Numbered from the stretch's first letter, positions 9,052-17,892 are shown. The stretch is DNA of 64,000 nucleotides from Leptofilum sp965223285 (GCF_965223285.1 NZ_OZ244997.1:6076001-6140000), one strand, 5' to 3'. The notes: a model not told the origin generated them from the sequence alone. A program made the numbers and translations.

Positions 9052-9123
9052 GGTAGTAGTTAATAGTTGTTAGTAGGTAGTAGGTGGTTGTTACTAGCGA
9101 CCAACAACTAGCCACTAAAATCA
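9052..9123. repeat. TAGT/GTTG-rich intergenic mini-repeat
   Basis: The gap between pth and mfd is built from short variants of TAGTTGTTAGTAGG. GTTGTTACTAGC and CCAACAACTAGC at its right side form a partial inverted repeat. Similar low-complexity patches occur at 24085-24150, 25519-25600 and 47504-47573. No promoter is obvious. Confidence 0.5.
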
Positions 9124-9774
9124 TCATTCTTCATTTACAAGGGAACCATTGTGGCGCGACATGGCTAGCTGAATGCCGTCACGCAGATAGGTTTCGATGG
9201 CGCGGACGGCCTCAGCCAATACGTCGTCGAGCAGTGGCAAATCGTCTTTGTGAAAATCTTGCAGCACGTAGGCAGGCACGGGCATTTGCCCCGGTGGTCG
9301 GTCAATCCCTAACCGCACGCGCGGAAATTCCTGCCCCAAATGATTGATAATGGACTTCATGCCGTTGTGGCCACCAGCCCCACCTTTTTCGCGCAGGCGG
9401 ATGGTGCCAAAGGGTAAATCCAGCTCATCATAAACGACCAGCACGTTTTCCGGCGGCACTTTGTAGTAGCGGGCCAGCGGGCCGACGGCGTCGCCGCTGC
9501 TGTTCATGTAGGTTTGCGGCTTGGCGATGATGATGGGCTTGTTTTGGATACGGCCGTTGCCCACAATCGCCTTATTTTGCACCTTGCTGCTTTGGATGTT
9601 GTGGGCAGCCGCCAACGCATCGACAGCCATAAAGCCAATGTTATGCCGATTACCTCGGTATTTGCGACCGGGATTGCCCAGGCCAACGATCAAAAATCGT
9701 TCTGTGTCGTTCATTTCATTAAAGTCATTTGCCGGTTCAGTCCGGCGACGAAGCAGTTTGCGTAAGAAGCGCAC
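9124..9774 (-). CDS. pth: Peptidyl-tRNA hydrolase
   Basis: Pth cleaves peptidyl-tRNAs released from stalled ribosomes. The family core starts at FLIVGLGNPGRKYRGNRHNI, containing the conserved Asn and catalytic His. QTYMNSSGDAV, VVYDELDLPFGTIRLR (catalytic Asp) and GGHNGMKSI follow, all intact. The 216-residue product carries about 20 extra basic residues at the front (MRFLRKLLRRRTE). GTG at 9774 is chosen because AAGGA lies about 11 nt upstream. The ATG at 9714 would give a protein of standard length but has no visible ribosome-binding site. It lies upstream of mfd on the same strand. Confidence 0.95.
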   Translation of the reverse strand: MRFLRKLLRRRTEPANDFNEMNDTERFLIVGLGNPGRKYRGNRHNIGFMAVDALAAAHNIQSSKVQNKAIVGNGRIQNKPIIIAKPQTYMNSSGDAVGPLARYYKVPPENVLVVYDELDLPFGTIRLREKGGAGGHNGMKSIINHLGQEFPRVRLGIDRPPGQMPVPAYVLQDFHKDDLPLLDDVLAEAVRAIETYLRDGIQLAMSRHNGSLVNEE

Positions 9775-9960
9775 GTTACTAATATCCTTAATCTACGGCA
9801 GCTTCGCAATCAAGTTGAGCGGGATTTTTCGCTGTGCTCAAAATGACAATCGCAGCTTTTTTTGCTTTGCGAAACTTGTTTTTTAGCAACAATTTACCCT
9901 CGTCAGGCTGAGTGAAACGAAGCATCCTTACCAAGAAACTCAAAAAGTAACTTGCACCAA

Positions 9961-11988
9961 CTACTCCTCGATGTCAAGCTCCGCCAAATTCCAAAGTTCG
10001 GATGGCTGGGAAGCGTCTGGCTGGAAGTTGAGAACAGTGGGTTGGGTTACGGCCGTTTTCAAATAATGAAACAGCGGAATGATCGGCAACTGCTCTGTGA
10101 AAATCTGAGCAGCCTCTAAATGTTGTTCTGTGTATTCCGGCGTGCCGGGCAGCGAGGTCCGTGCCGCACTGCAAGCCGCGTCAAAGTCTTCATCAATCCA
10201 GCCAGTGGCATTGATGTTGCCCCAACCGCCAAAACCGCGCTCCTCCGGCCCGGTGACGTTACTGCTCAGGTACAGGCCACAAGGGGGGGCAATGCCGGTG
10301 CGCCAGGCAAAAGTTGCCAGGTCGAAGCGACGGCCAAACAGCGGGCTAAACGGCCCGTCCTCAAACCATTCTTCAGCAATCACATCGTACGTATTCACCT
10401 GAATGCCACATTCTGCCAGGTTCGCGGCGACCAGTTCGTTAATCCGCAAGCGAATCTCGCTTTCGCTGTTGGTGCCGAGGGTAATGCTCATCGTGGTGGT
10501 GGCCACAATCGAAAAGCTGAGATCGCGCTCAACTAGCTCGCGGAAGCCGTCGCCGTCGGTGTCTTCCAGGCCAATTTCATCCAGAAGGCTGTTCCCTGCC
10601 GCAGGATCGTAATCCCACGCTTGGGCCTCGGCTGGGTAGAGCGGATGGTCGTCAGGGATGTAGGCGTGCAAAATGCGGGATTGACCAAAGGTAATCTCAT
10701 CCACTAGCTGCTGCCGATTGGTGCAGAGGGTGATGGCTCGGCGCACACGCACGTCTTCAAACCAGTCGGGACGGCCGTTGCGGTTGCCATCCCCATAATT
10801 TTCCCAAGAGTTAATGCCGAAGTCGATATGCTCAAAAATATTGTTGGAGACGAACGACGCCAGCAAATCACCTGCCTCAGCCGCTGCCAGCACCTCTGGC
10901 ATCTGGCTTAGGCTGATGCCGTCGTGGGTCACAACATCACAACCAGCCGCAATTTGGTTAACGGCCGTTTCCCCCGCCAAATCAAAGCGCATCGTCAGCT
11001 CGGTGATGTGCGGCAGCCCTTCATCTGCTCGGTAATAATTTGGATTTTGGCGCAAAGTAATCGCCTCGCCAGCAAGCCAATCGCTAAAAACAAATGGCCC
11101 GTTGCTCACCGGATTTGGCAAAGAACCAGAACCGCTGACTAAATCGGCAGCGGCAAACTCGCCCAACTGGTGCTGCGGCAGCGGTGTCCAGACGTTGGTG
11201 AAATATTCGGGATCAAGAAAGCCAGGTAATCCCGTCCAGGTTACCGCCAGATCGCCCGTCGCTTCATAGCTAGCGGTGCGTTCAATTTTGCTGTGGTCAC
11301 CGGGAACGTCTGGGCTGGCCGCGATTTGGTAGCTAAACACGGAATCAGTCGCAGTTACGGCCGTTCCATCCGACCAGATCATGGGCTTAAAGGTAAAATT
11401 AACAGACATTTGCTGCATCAGCAGCGGTTCTGCGCCATCGGCCGTCAGGCTGCGGTCGAAGGTAATAAATTCGCCATCCCCCCGCACGAACTGCACGCCC
11501 GGCACCAAAAAGACAACGTTTCCGGCAGAATTGACGATCAAATCCCCTTCCCTTACCTCCACCAAACCAATGCGGGCATCCCCTTCATCCAGGCTGGGCA
11601 GCTTTTGCAGCCCCTGCGGCTGATAATCGTAATTGAGGGTAGTAAACAGATTTTCGTAGAGGGCATGGCGTACGGCCGTTGCCGCCAAACTGTCATCCCC
11701 GTAAAGAAACAAGCTGGTTGGCTCTGCGCCCAGGCAAATGGTCATTGGCTTGGGCGGCGGCGGCGTGGGCGTTGGTGGCCCAGGTGTGGGCGGCCCTGTC
11801 GGTGTGAATTCAGCTTCAGACGTTGCTTGGGGAACGGCCGTATCGGCTGGGGCAACTTCGATATTATCATCGTCCCCTACTGCTGCCACGTTTACGGTTG
11901 CCGCAGGCGTTGGCAAAGGCTCTTCCCGGCAAGCAACTATCGCTATCATGATCAAAATAAGAAAGGAAATCAATATTGTTTGCTTCAC
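9961..11988 (-). CDS. Family 5 extracellular solute-binding lipoprotein (peptide/oligosaccharide ABC transporter)
   Basis: 675 residues. A lipoprotein signal ends at IAIVAC (Cys about 20), followed by a low-complexity linker with repeated PTP/TPGPPTP (about 55-80). The remainder is an SBP_bac_5 (DppA/OppA-like) domain, with NGPFVFSDW, RQNPNYYRADEGLPHITELT and IPLFHYLKTAV as family hallmarks. Such proteins capture peptides, nickel chelates or oligosaccharides outside the membrane. No permease or ATPase gene is adjacent, so the partner is elsewhere. The 285-residue gene just upstream ends 4 bp before this start and is probably co-transcribed. Confidence 0.9.
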   Translation of the reverse strand: MKQTILISFLILIMIAIVACREEPLPTPAATVNVAAVGDDDNIEVAPADTAVPQATSEAEFTPTGPPTPGPPTPTPPPPKPMTICLGAEPTSLFLYGDDSLAATAVRHALYENLFTTLNYDYQPQGLQKLPSLDEGDARIGLVEVREGDLIVNSAGNVVFLVPGVQFVRGDGEFITFDRSLTADGAEPLLMQQMSVNFTFKPMIWSDGTAVTATDSVFSYQIAASPDVPGDHSKIERTASYEATGDLAVTWTGLPGFLDPEYFTNVWTPLPQHQLGEFAAADLVSGSGSLPNPVSNGPFVFSDWLAGEAITLRQNPNYYRADEGLPHITELTMRFDLAGETAVNQIAAGCDVVTHDGISLSQMPEVLAAAEAGDLLASFVSNNIFEHIDFGINSWENYGDGNRNGRPDWFEDVRVRRAITLCTNRQQLVDEITFGQSRILHAYIPDDHPLYPAEAQAWDYDPAAGNSLLDEIGLEDTDGDGFRELVERDLSFSIVATTTMSITLGTNSESEIRLRINELVAANLAECGIQVNTYDVIAEEWFEDGPFSPLFGRRFDLATFAWRTGIAPPCGLYLSSNVTGPEERGFGGWGNINATGWIDEDFDAACSAARTSLPGTPEYTEQHLEAAQIFTEQLPIIPLFHYLKTAVTQPTVLNFQPDASQPSELWNLAELDIEE

Positions 11989-11992
11989 GCGT

Positions 11993-12850
11993 TCAGTTAT
12001 TACTCCCTCTGTTTGTCCAATAAATATGCCACAGGCGGCGGCCTCCCCAGCGAACCAGCAAGTAAAGCAGCCCGGCCAGAAACAAAACGGCCGTTATGCG
12101 CATTCCCAGCCAAAACGCATTCCCCACACGATCCGTTTCCACCGCTTCTAACTGCCCCAGCAGCCCGCCCTCGCTCTCGTCGCCACTGCTTTGGGCAGCG
12201 GCAGCGGTTTCCCCGACCACCGTGGGTGGTGGCGTGGGCGTAGGGAATGGCGTCAACGAAGGCAGCGAGGTCGGTTGTTGGAAACTGCTCTCGCCCTGAG
12301 AGCCACTTTCATTGCTGCTGGTCGGTTGTACGGGAATGGCGGCAGCGGTTGCCGTGAGGGCAACGGCCGTTTCATCCGGTGTTGGCGTGGGCGTTGGCCC
12401 ATCATTTTGAATGGTCAAATCGGTGACGAAAAATTCATCGTAGTTGAAATCAGTTTTTACCACGCGCAGGCGAAGCTGGTAACGGCCGTCTGGGAAGACG
12501 GGTGCGCCGATCTCGCGGCCAACGGTGGTGTTCCAGACGGCCAGCACATTATCCATCACCTGCTGGCTACCCTCGGCAAACACAATCCATTCAGCCCCAG
12601 CCACGTCCTGCTGCCGAAAAGCCAGTTCATAGCGCAAATAGTCTGGATGAACAGCCGTGCCCACCACGTCGATAACGCCTGTAATAGTGTCGCCGTCGGC
12701 TGGTTGGGTGATGCCGCTGGACGTTTGGGCAGATACGGCCGTTGCGTTCAGCACCAAGCATAGACAGACAAATGTTAATGTCCACCAATAAAGCTGGGCA
12801 GTCTGTGGTAGCTTGTCCCTTTTTCGTTTAAGATACGAATAGTTGACCAT
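11993..12850 (-). CDS. Secreted, C-terminally membrane-anchored protein with Pro/Thr linker
   Basis: 285 residues. A signal peptide (WWTLTFVCLCLVLNATAVSA, about 22-41) is followed by a beta-rich domain (about 45-150, starting GITQPADGDTITGVIDVVG) that looks like a bacterial Ig-like or Big domain. A Thr/Pro/Ser-rich linker (about 152-235) and one transmembrane helix near the C-terminus (MRITAVLFLAGLLYLLVRW) precede a short basic tail. I do not recognise a named family. It is the first gene of a pair with the solute-binding lipoprotein and diverges from the triple DsbA gene across a 190-bp region containing a twin stem-loop element. A cell-surface scaffold role is inference. Confidence 0.8.
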   Translation of the reverse strand: MVNYSYLKRKRDKLPQTAQLYWWTLTFVCLCLVLNATAVSAQTSSGITQPADGDTITGVIDVVGTAVHPDYLRYELAFRQQDVAGAEWIVFAEGSQQVMDNVLAVWNTTVGREIGAPVFPDGRYQLRLRVVKTDFNYDEFFVTDLTIQNDGPTPTPTPDETAVALTATAAAIPVQPTSSNESGSQGESSFQQPTSLPSLTPFPTPTPPPTVVGETAAAAQSSGDESEGGLLGQLEAVETDRVGNAFWLGMRITAVLFLAGLLYLLVRWGGRRLWHIYWTNRGSNN

Positions 12851-12912
12851 TTCATGAAAAGGTTAAAACAAACATAAAAGTCTAGCACATCCTAAAAGTT
12901 AAGACGAATTGT

Positions 12913-13022
12913 GTAAAAGCGGGAAAGTAGTTTGAAATAAGCGAAACCGTCCCTCCCGCTTTTACTTAAGTAAATCACAATTTCGTGGCTCAATTTTCAA
13001 GAAAATAGTTTTTGTGATTTAC
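12913..13022. repeat. Twin long-loop inverted repeat joined by TTAA (element A)
   Basis: First arm pair: GTAAAAGCGGGA (12913-12924) and TCCCGCTTTTAC (12954-12965), 12/12 bp, 29-nt loop. A TTAA spacer (12966-12969) follows. Second arm pair: GTAAATCACAA (12970-12980) and TTGTGATTTAC (13012-13022), 11/11 bp, 31-nt loop. The junction TTTACTTAAGTAAA is itself a 14-bp palindrome. It lies between two divergent genes, ending 18 bp before the ATG at 13041. No T-tract follows, so it is not a simple terminator. Function is unknown: it could be an operator pair or an RNA structure in the 5' leader. Confidence 0.75.
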
Positions 13023-13040
13023 ACGACGGAGTTTTGCTTA

Positions 13041-15083
13041 ATGTTTTTTTCAACAAAGAAAAATTGGTGGCTGTTGGCCCTCATTTTGCTGTTGGCTGCC
13101 TGCGGCGCGGCTGATGCCAATCCAATCACCACCGACGGTACCGCAGCGAACGAATTGCTGCCGCGCGACGGTAGCTCCCTGCTGCAATCTGCTGACGCAG
13201 ATGGGGAAACGGCCGTTGCCAACAACAATCCAGCCATCAACGTCGTTGCAGACTCAGTTGAATATGATGCCGACGGCATTGAAGTGGGCTTTACAGAAGA
13301 AGGACGGCCGTATCGCGGCAATCCCAACGCCCCCGTCATCATTGAAGAGTTTTCCGATTTTCAATGTCCATTTTGCGGCCGTTTTTCAGAGCAAACGTTT
13401 CCGTCCATCAATAGTAACCAAATTGCCAATGGCGACGTTCTGCTCGTTTTCTACGATTTCCCACTGAACATCCACCCGCAGGCAGAAGCAGCCGCCAACG
13501 CTGCCCGCTGCGCTGGGGAGCAAAGCGCAGTGGCCTACTGGGAAATGCACGATCTGCTCTTTGCCAACATCAGCGAGTGGAGCCACAACCAGGCCAACGT
13601 CGTCTTTACTGGCTACGGCGAAACGCTGGATTTACAGATGGACAGCTTTACCAACTGCCTGGAAAGTGACAAATATATATCTAACGTTCGGGCAGATTAT
13701 GATGTTGGCCTGTCGCGTGGCGTTAGCAGTACGCCCAGCTTTTTCATCAACGATCAGCCTTTTATTGGGGCACAACCGCTTGCTACCTTTAATGAAGCGA
13801 TTGCCCTGGTGCTAAGTGGTGAAAGCATTGTTGAAGCCCCAACTGAGAACGAACTGCAACCTGAATTCGCTATCCCCACGCCTGTGCCTATCCCGGTAGA
13901 GCCGGAAACTGTAGCCTGGTCGGCGGGTAATCCTGATGCGCCTGTGCAAATTGTGGAGTTTACTGATTACCAATGTCCCTTCTGCCAGCAATACGCCATG
14001 GAAACGTTCCCCACCGTTTTCACAGAAATGATCGAAAGCGGCCGTGTGTTTTACGCCATTAAGGATTTACCGCTCGATAATATTCATGCAGAGGCGATTG
14101 TGGCGGCAACGGCCGTTCGCTGCGCTGGAGAACAAGAAGCATACAAAGAGATGCACGATGCTGTTTTTGCCAACCAGGCACTATGGGGCGGCAGTGGCGA
14201 AACGGCCGCAACCAACGTTTTCGTCGATTTAGCCAAGGATATTGGGCTAGACAGCGACGCTTTGGTAAGCTGCATTGAGCTAGGTGAGCAGCGCGAGCGC
14301 GTGCTGGCCAACCAGCAAGAGTCCTTTGCCCTGGGCGTCAGCAGCACCCCCACTTTCTACATGAATGGCTACCCACTGCGCGGCGCACAGCCGTATGATG
14401 TCTTTGATGGCGTGGCCGAACTGATTGAGAATGGCGAACTGGAAGCTACGCTAGAAGCCCAAATGCAGCAAGCATACGCCCAGGCGCAGGCCCAAGCTAC
14501 GCAAGAAGCCCAACCCCAGCCACCCGCACAGCCTGTCGAAATTTCCATTGAGGGTGCCCATGCCGTTGGCGACCCCAATGCGCCCGTCACCATCATTGAG
14601 TACACCGATTTCCAATGCCCGTTTTGCAGCCGTCATTACGAGCAAACCTTTTTGCAGCTAAAAGAGGATTACATCGACGCCGGTCTGGTTTATTACGTGT
14701 TCAAGGATTTCCCGCTCACGCAAATTCACCCCGACGCAGTGCTGGCCGCCAACGCTGCTCGCTGTGCTGGCGACCAGGGCGCGTACCTGGACATGCACGG
14801 TGCGCTTTTTAGCAACCAGGATGAGTGGAACGGCCGTCCCAACCCGGAAGCCTTCTTCAACCAGTACGCCGCCGAAATGGGATTGGACGAAGAACAGTTT
14901 GCCACCTGTGTGGCGAATGCCACCTACGATGCCGAAATTTATGCCGATTTAGATGAAGGGTTTAACCTGGGCGTGAGCGGCACGCCAGCGTTCTTCCTCA
15001 ACGGGTATTTCTTATCTGGGGCGCAACCTTACGGCACGTTTGTGGATGCTATTGTCTTCCTTATGGAAGAAGTTGGGGAATAA
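13041..15083 (+). CDS. Lipoprotein with three DsbA-like thiol oxidoreductase domains
   Basis: 680 residues. A lipoprotein signal ends in LILLLAAC (Cys about 20). Three DsbA/thioredoxin-4 type domains follow, each with an active-site CPFC: DFQCPFCGRF (about residue 109), DYQCPFCQQY (about 312) and DFQCPFCSRH (about 526). Each also has a cis-Pro segment (STPSFFIN, STPTFYMN, GTPAFFLN) and the conserved AARCAGEQ or AVRCAGEQ helix. Linkers between domains are low-complexity (PTPVPIPVEP; QAQAQATQEAQ). Family members normally have one domain. The protein probably oxidises or isomerises secreted thiols at the outer face of the membrane. ATG at 13041 has GGAG 9 nt upstream, so it is preferred over the GTG at 13014. 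Confidence 0.93.
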   Translation: MFFSTKKNWWLLALILLLAACGAADANPITTDGTAANELLPRDGSSLLQSADADGETAVANNNPAINVVADSVEYDADGIEVGFTEEGRPYRGNPNAPVIIEEFSDFQCPFCGRFSEQTFPSINSNQIANGDVLLVFYDFPLNIHPQAEAAANAARCAGEQSAVAYWEMHDLLFANISEWSHNQANVVFTGYGETLDLQMDSFTNCLESDKYISNVRADYDVGLSRGVSSTPSFFINDQPFIGAQPLATFNEAIALVLSGESIVEAPTENELQPEFAIPTPVPIPVEPETVAWSAGNPDAPVQIVEFTDYQCPFCQQYAMETFPTVFTEMIESGRVFYAIKDLPLDNIHAEAIVAATAVRCAGEQEAYKEMHDAVFANQALWGGSGETAATNVFVDLAKDIGLDSDALVSCIELGEQRERVLANQQESFALGVSSTPTFYMNGYPLRGAQPYDVFDGVAELIENGELEATLEAQMQQAYAQAQAQATQEAQPQPPAQPVEISIEGAHAVGDPNAPVTIIEYTDFQCPFCSRHYEQTFLQLKEDYIDAGLVYYVFKDFPLTQIHPDAVLAANAARCAGDQGAYLDMHGALFSNQDEWNGRPNPEAFFNQYAAEMGLDEEQFATCVANATYDAEIYADLDEGFNLGVSGTPAFFLNGYFLSGAQPYGTFVDAIVFLMEEVGE

Positions 15084-15179
15084 GCGTGTAAACTTCAAAA
15101 GTCTAGGCTACTTCTGGTGTAAGCCAACTGGTTTACAAGACTTTCAAAGTTTGGTTCAGAGCAGAAAGTTGGAGAGTAA

Positions 15180-15722
15180 ATGAAAAAGCGGTGGCAGATC
15201 GGCAAAATAATTGGAGTTGAGGTTTGGTTTCGGCTCAATTCTTTGCTGCTTTCTGGGTTGCTTTGGTTGATTTTTTCGGTAACGGCCGTAATCTGGTTAA
15301 ACTTTTCGCTGGGTCAGGCGGTGATTGTGGGAGGAACGGCCGTGCTGCTGCATTGGCTCAGCGATCTCGGTCACCATCTAGGCCATGCTCTGGCCGCCCG
15401 CCGCACGGGCTACCCCATGCAAAAGATCATAAGCTGGTATGTGCTTATGACCAGCGTGTACCCTAAAGATGAACCCCCGGTTCATGCCACAATTCACATT
15501 CAGCGCGCGCTGGGTGGCCCCATTGCCAGCTTGCTGCTCGCCATTATTGCCGGAATTTTGCTACTCGTCATACCAGCAAAACGTACCGTCGCTTCCGCGC
15601 TTGCCTCATTTGCCTTTTGGGAAAACTTCCTCGTGCTGTTTCTGGGTGCCTTTGTGCCGCTTGGCTTCACAGATGGCAGCACCTTGCTCACCTGGTGGCC
15701 CCGCCGCCATGAACCAATTTAA
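15180..15722 (+). CDS. S2P/M50-like membrane protein with altered metal motif
   Basis: 180 residues with about four transmembrane segments. The arrangement follows short site-2 protease-type M50 proteins: helix 2 carries GHHLGHALAARRTG where HExxH would be, and helix 4 carries FVPLGFTDGSTLL, like the second motif (NxxPxxPxDG). The catalytic Glu is His here, so peptidase activity is doubtful. It could bind metal or substrate without cleaving. It starts 96 bp after the triple DsbA gene on the same strand. Its end overlaps the convergent methyltransferase by 4 bp. ATG at 15180 follows GGAGAG closely. Confidence 0.7.
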   Translation: MKKRWQIGKIIGVEVWFRLNSLLLSGLLWLIFSVTAVIWLNFSLGQAVIVGGTAVLLHWLSDLGHHLGHALAARRTGYPMQKIISWYVLMTSVYPKDEPPVHATIHIQRALGGPIASLLLAIIAGILLLVIPAKRTVASALASFAFWENFLVLFLGAFVPLGFTDGSTLLTWWPRRHEPI

Positions 15723-16327
15723 CGCACATACCAAAACCAGCCAGACTGCCATTTGTAATCGGCCCCTTCAGTAACGCCAATCTCGCTTTTTTGTAGCTTG
15801 AACGGTGTAAACAGCCGTTTTAGCTCACTTTCATCTATCCCACGATGGCCGTCTGATGGCTCTTCATCTGGATGTTGTAAACGGGCAAATAACAAGTACG
15901 CTGCTGCGGGTTGTAGCAAGCGCAGCAGCTCGTCACGGTAAGCTGTTTGCAATTCCAGGCTAAGTGAGTGCATACAGCCAATGTCGATAGCTAGGTCGTA
16001 GCGGCCGTTCAAAAAACCTAAATCCGCCACCGATGCCACATGAAACTGAATCTGCCCAGCCACGCCTTGCGCTGCTGCCCGTCTATTTGCCTCTTCGATA
16101 GCTTGCGGCACGAAGTCAATACCCTCTACTTGCCAGCCATGCTGAGCCAGATAAATGGCGGTACGGCCGTAACCACATCCCAAATCCAGTGCCCGCCCCG
16201 GCGGTAAGGTGGACACCAGTTCCTGAACCTCAGGTGGGGGCAGCACATCATCCCACGGCACCTCGCCGCTTGTGTACCGTTCTGTAAACCGCGTTAACCT
16301 TTCTGATTCCTGCTCTGCTTGATCCAT
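15719..16327 (-). CDS. Class I SAM-dependent methyltransferase
   Basis: 202 residues. The SAM-binding motif I is ALDLGCGYGRTAIYLAQ (about 50-66) and the acidic motif II is VEGIDFVPQAIEEA. DLAIDIGCMHSL and a C-terminal FYLLF-like region complete a Rossmann methyltransferase fold of the tellurite-resistance/TehB-like or Methyltransf_25 type. ATG at 16327 is preferred because AAGGA precedes it. A TTG at 16342 would add five residues. Substrate unknown. It is divergent from the second methyltransferase gene at 16370, with promoters necessarily overlapping in 42 bp. Confidence 0.88.
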   Translation of the reverse strand: MDQAEQESERLTRFTERYTSGEVPWDDVLPPPEVQELVSTLPPGRALDLGCGYGRTAIYLAQHGWQVEGIDFVPQAIEEANRRAAAQGVAGQIQFHVASVADLGFLNGRYDLAIDIGCMHSLSLELQTAYRDELLRLLQPAAAYLLFARLQHPDEEPSDGHRGIDESELKRLFTPFKLQKSEIGVTEGADYKWQSGWFWYVR

Positions 16328-16354
16328 TTTTTCATCCTTCAATCGGATATTGGG

Positions 16355-16360
16355 TATACT
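16355..16360 (+). promoter_or_regulatory. -10 element TATACT giving a leaderless transcript
   Basis: TATACT at 16355-16360 ends 9 nt before the ATG at 16370. Transcription would start at or within 2-3 nt of the start codon, leaving no room for a ribosome-binding site. No good -35 box is visible. Confidence 0.5.
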
Positions 16361-16369
16361 TGTTTGCTT

Positions 16370-17188
16370 ATGAATAACGGCCGTTTTAGTGGAACCCGCA
16401 CCTATATTTTTGCCAACTGGCCTCGGTTTGTGCTGCTTTATTTAGGCATTGTGGTGGCACTCATCGTCATTGGAGTGAGTGCTATGCGCGGTTGGCTGTC
16501 ATTCATTCCCATGACAACGGCCGTTTTGCTCATTCTAATCTACTTTATTGCCACGGGCATCTGGGAAGCGCGCCAACGGTACGACTTTGACGGTATTACC
16601 CCCCACCATGTACTCTTCGACATGGGCCAACTCCCAGCCACTGAACGGTTCGCCTACGTCGATTTAGGCTTGCAAACCCCTGCCATCGGACTATCTCGCC
16701 GGCTCACCACTGGCCGGATAATCGTGATTGATATTTATAACCCGCAATGGACTGTCAGCCCGTGGTTGGTGCGCTGGCGCGCCCAACAGCCACCGCCCCC
16801 CAATGATCCCCGCTTAAGCTGGCGCGAAGGCAATCTGGGCCTACTTCCCTTACCAGATGAAAGCATCAACACCATCATGCTTTGTCATGTCGCCGGCGAA
16901 TTTTGGCAGGAGGGTGACCGCATGACGCTGCTGCAAGAAGCGTTTCGTATTCTGAAACCACGCGGGCAACTGCTGTTGGCAGAATCTGTTCGCAGCCAAA
17001 CCAACTGGCTCATTCGTGGAGTAACAGGTTTTAGCCTGCCCACGGCCGATTATTGGCATAAACGGCTGGAACAGGCTGGGTATCGCGTGCGCAGCCACAA
17101 AAACCTGGGGGGACTCTCGTACTGCATTCGCGCCCAGAAGCCCACACCCGCTGAAGCCCAACAGCTATCGTTTACCCTGGAATTTTGA
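16370..17188 (+). CDS. Membrane-anchored class I methyltransferase
   Basis: 272 residues. Two N-terminal transmembrane helices (FVLLYLGIVVALIVIGVSAM and FIPMTTAVLLILIYFIATGI) are followed by a soluble methyltransferase-like domain: FAYVDLGLQTPAIGLSRRL as a diverged motif I, GRIIVIDIY as motif II, LPLPDESINTIMLCHVAGEF, and the ubiE-like LLQEAFRILKPRGQLLLAES. The usual glycine-rich loop is weak. ATG at 16370 is chosen because a -10 box lies immediately upstream. It may act on a membrane lipid or quinone, which is inference from the anchor and the UbiE-like C-half. Confidence 0.8.
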   Translation: MNNGRFSGTRTYIFANWPRFVLLYLGIVVALIVIGVSAMRGWLSFIPMTTAVLLILIYFIATGIWEARQRYDFDGITPHHVLFDMGQLPATERFAYVDLGLQTPAIGLSRRLTTGRIIVIDIYNPQWTVSPWLVRWRAQQPPPPNDPRLSWREGNLGLLPLPDESINTIMLCHVAGEFWQEGDRMTLLQEAFRILKPRGQLLLAESVRSQTNWLIRGVTGFSLPTADYWHKRLEQAGYRVRSHKNLGGLSYCIRAQKPTPAEAQQLSFTLEF

Positions 17189-17892
17189 CGCTCTGCAACA
17201 TAAATCGCAGATAAGAACGACCCTACGCTCCGTGAAGAAAGCGTAAACAAACAACTTCGTAAGATTTATTGTCATTCTTTATCTGTACGGTCGATTCTGC
17301 CCAAAAATGCCTTAAATGTCCCCGTTTTGACCCCAATACCAGCAAAATATCCGCAAATTTAACTGCATGTGCGCCCATCTAGGACGGCCGTACTATGCTT
17401 TTTTTCCTATTCACCTCATTTTGGGGCATCGCTATAGTGCCAGCATACCTGCACGCGGATTTGACATAACGCAGCTACATGCAACCAATCCATTAAACAC
17501 AGAAATAAAATTGTCACGCGCGCAAATCTAAGTACGGAGGTGATGCAAGACAAATAAACCTGGGCAAACTGCAATGTATGCAGCTTACCAAATGGGCTTC
17601 AACAAAGCTCGAAGAAGTGAAGAAGCAGACAAAATACAAGTGAAGAAGTATGAAGTACTAGGAAGCAGGATGGTAGCCCCATAAAGTCGTGAAGAAGCTT
17701 AGGAGGCTACCATCCAAAACAAAATAAGCAAATAAGAAGAGGAAGTGACACATCTAACTATCTGATTGACTAATAAGCAGACCGCAGAAAAATAGAGTAC
17801 ACATCGCCAAGAAATTTCTGCCACTTGTAAATAGGCTCATCAGATGAAAGAACAACGTCCTGGCGTTTGCTGGGATCCAAATGGAGCAGAGC
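17189..17892 (+). other. Long gene-free region and probable 5' leader
   Basis: About 700 bp with no convincing reading frame. The second half is purine-rich, with GAAGAAGTGAAGAAG-type repetition (17612-17700). It contains an 11-bp perfect inverted repeat, GGATGGTAGCC (17668-17678) and GGCTACCATCC (17705-17715), with a 26-nt loop and no T-tract. GGAGGTGATGC near 17536 resembles a ribosome-binding site, but no frame follows it. One ACGGCCGT copy lies at the left. It may be a structured leader or carry a small RNA; I could not match it to a known riboswitch class. Confidence 0.45.
17668..17715 (+). repeat. 11-bp inverted repeat in the leader of the secreted protein
   Basis: GGATGGTAGCC and GGCTACCATCC pair perfectly around a 26-nt loop. 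The right arm is followed by AAAACAAAAT, so on the plus strand it is not a terminator. It lies 178 bp upstream of the start at 17893. Confidence 0.6.

Noticed and set aside
9781..9960. Possible small gene or RNA between the solute-binding gene and pth
   Set aside because: Only short frames without start signals. The T-rich stretches do not follow a convincing hairpin.
11293..12243. Long plus-strand open frame opposite the solute-binding and membrane protein genes
   Set aside because: It spans two well-supported minus-strand genes, has atypical composition and no ribosome-binding site.
17520..17640. Possible GEMM (cyclic di-GMP) riboswitch, suggested by GGGCAAAC followed by a small stem
   Set aside because: The second conserved block and receptor helix of the class could not be found, and spacing does not fit. 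Left as an unclassified leader.
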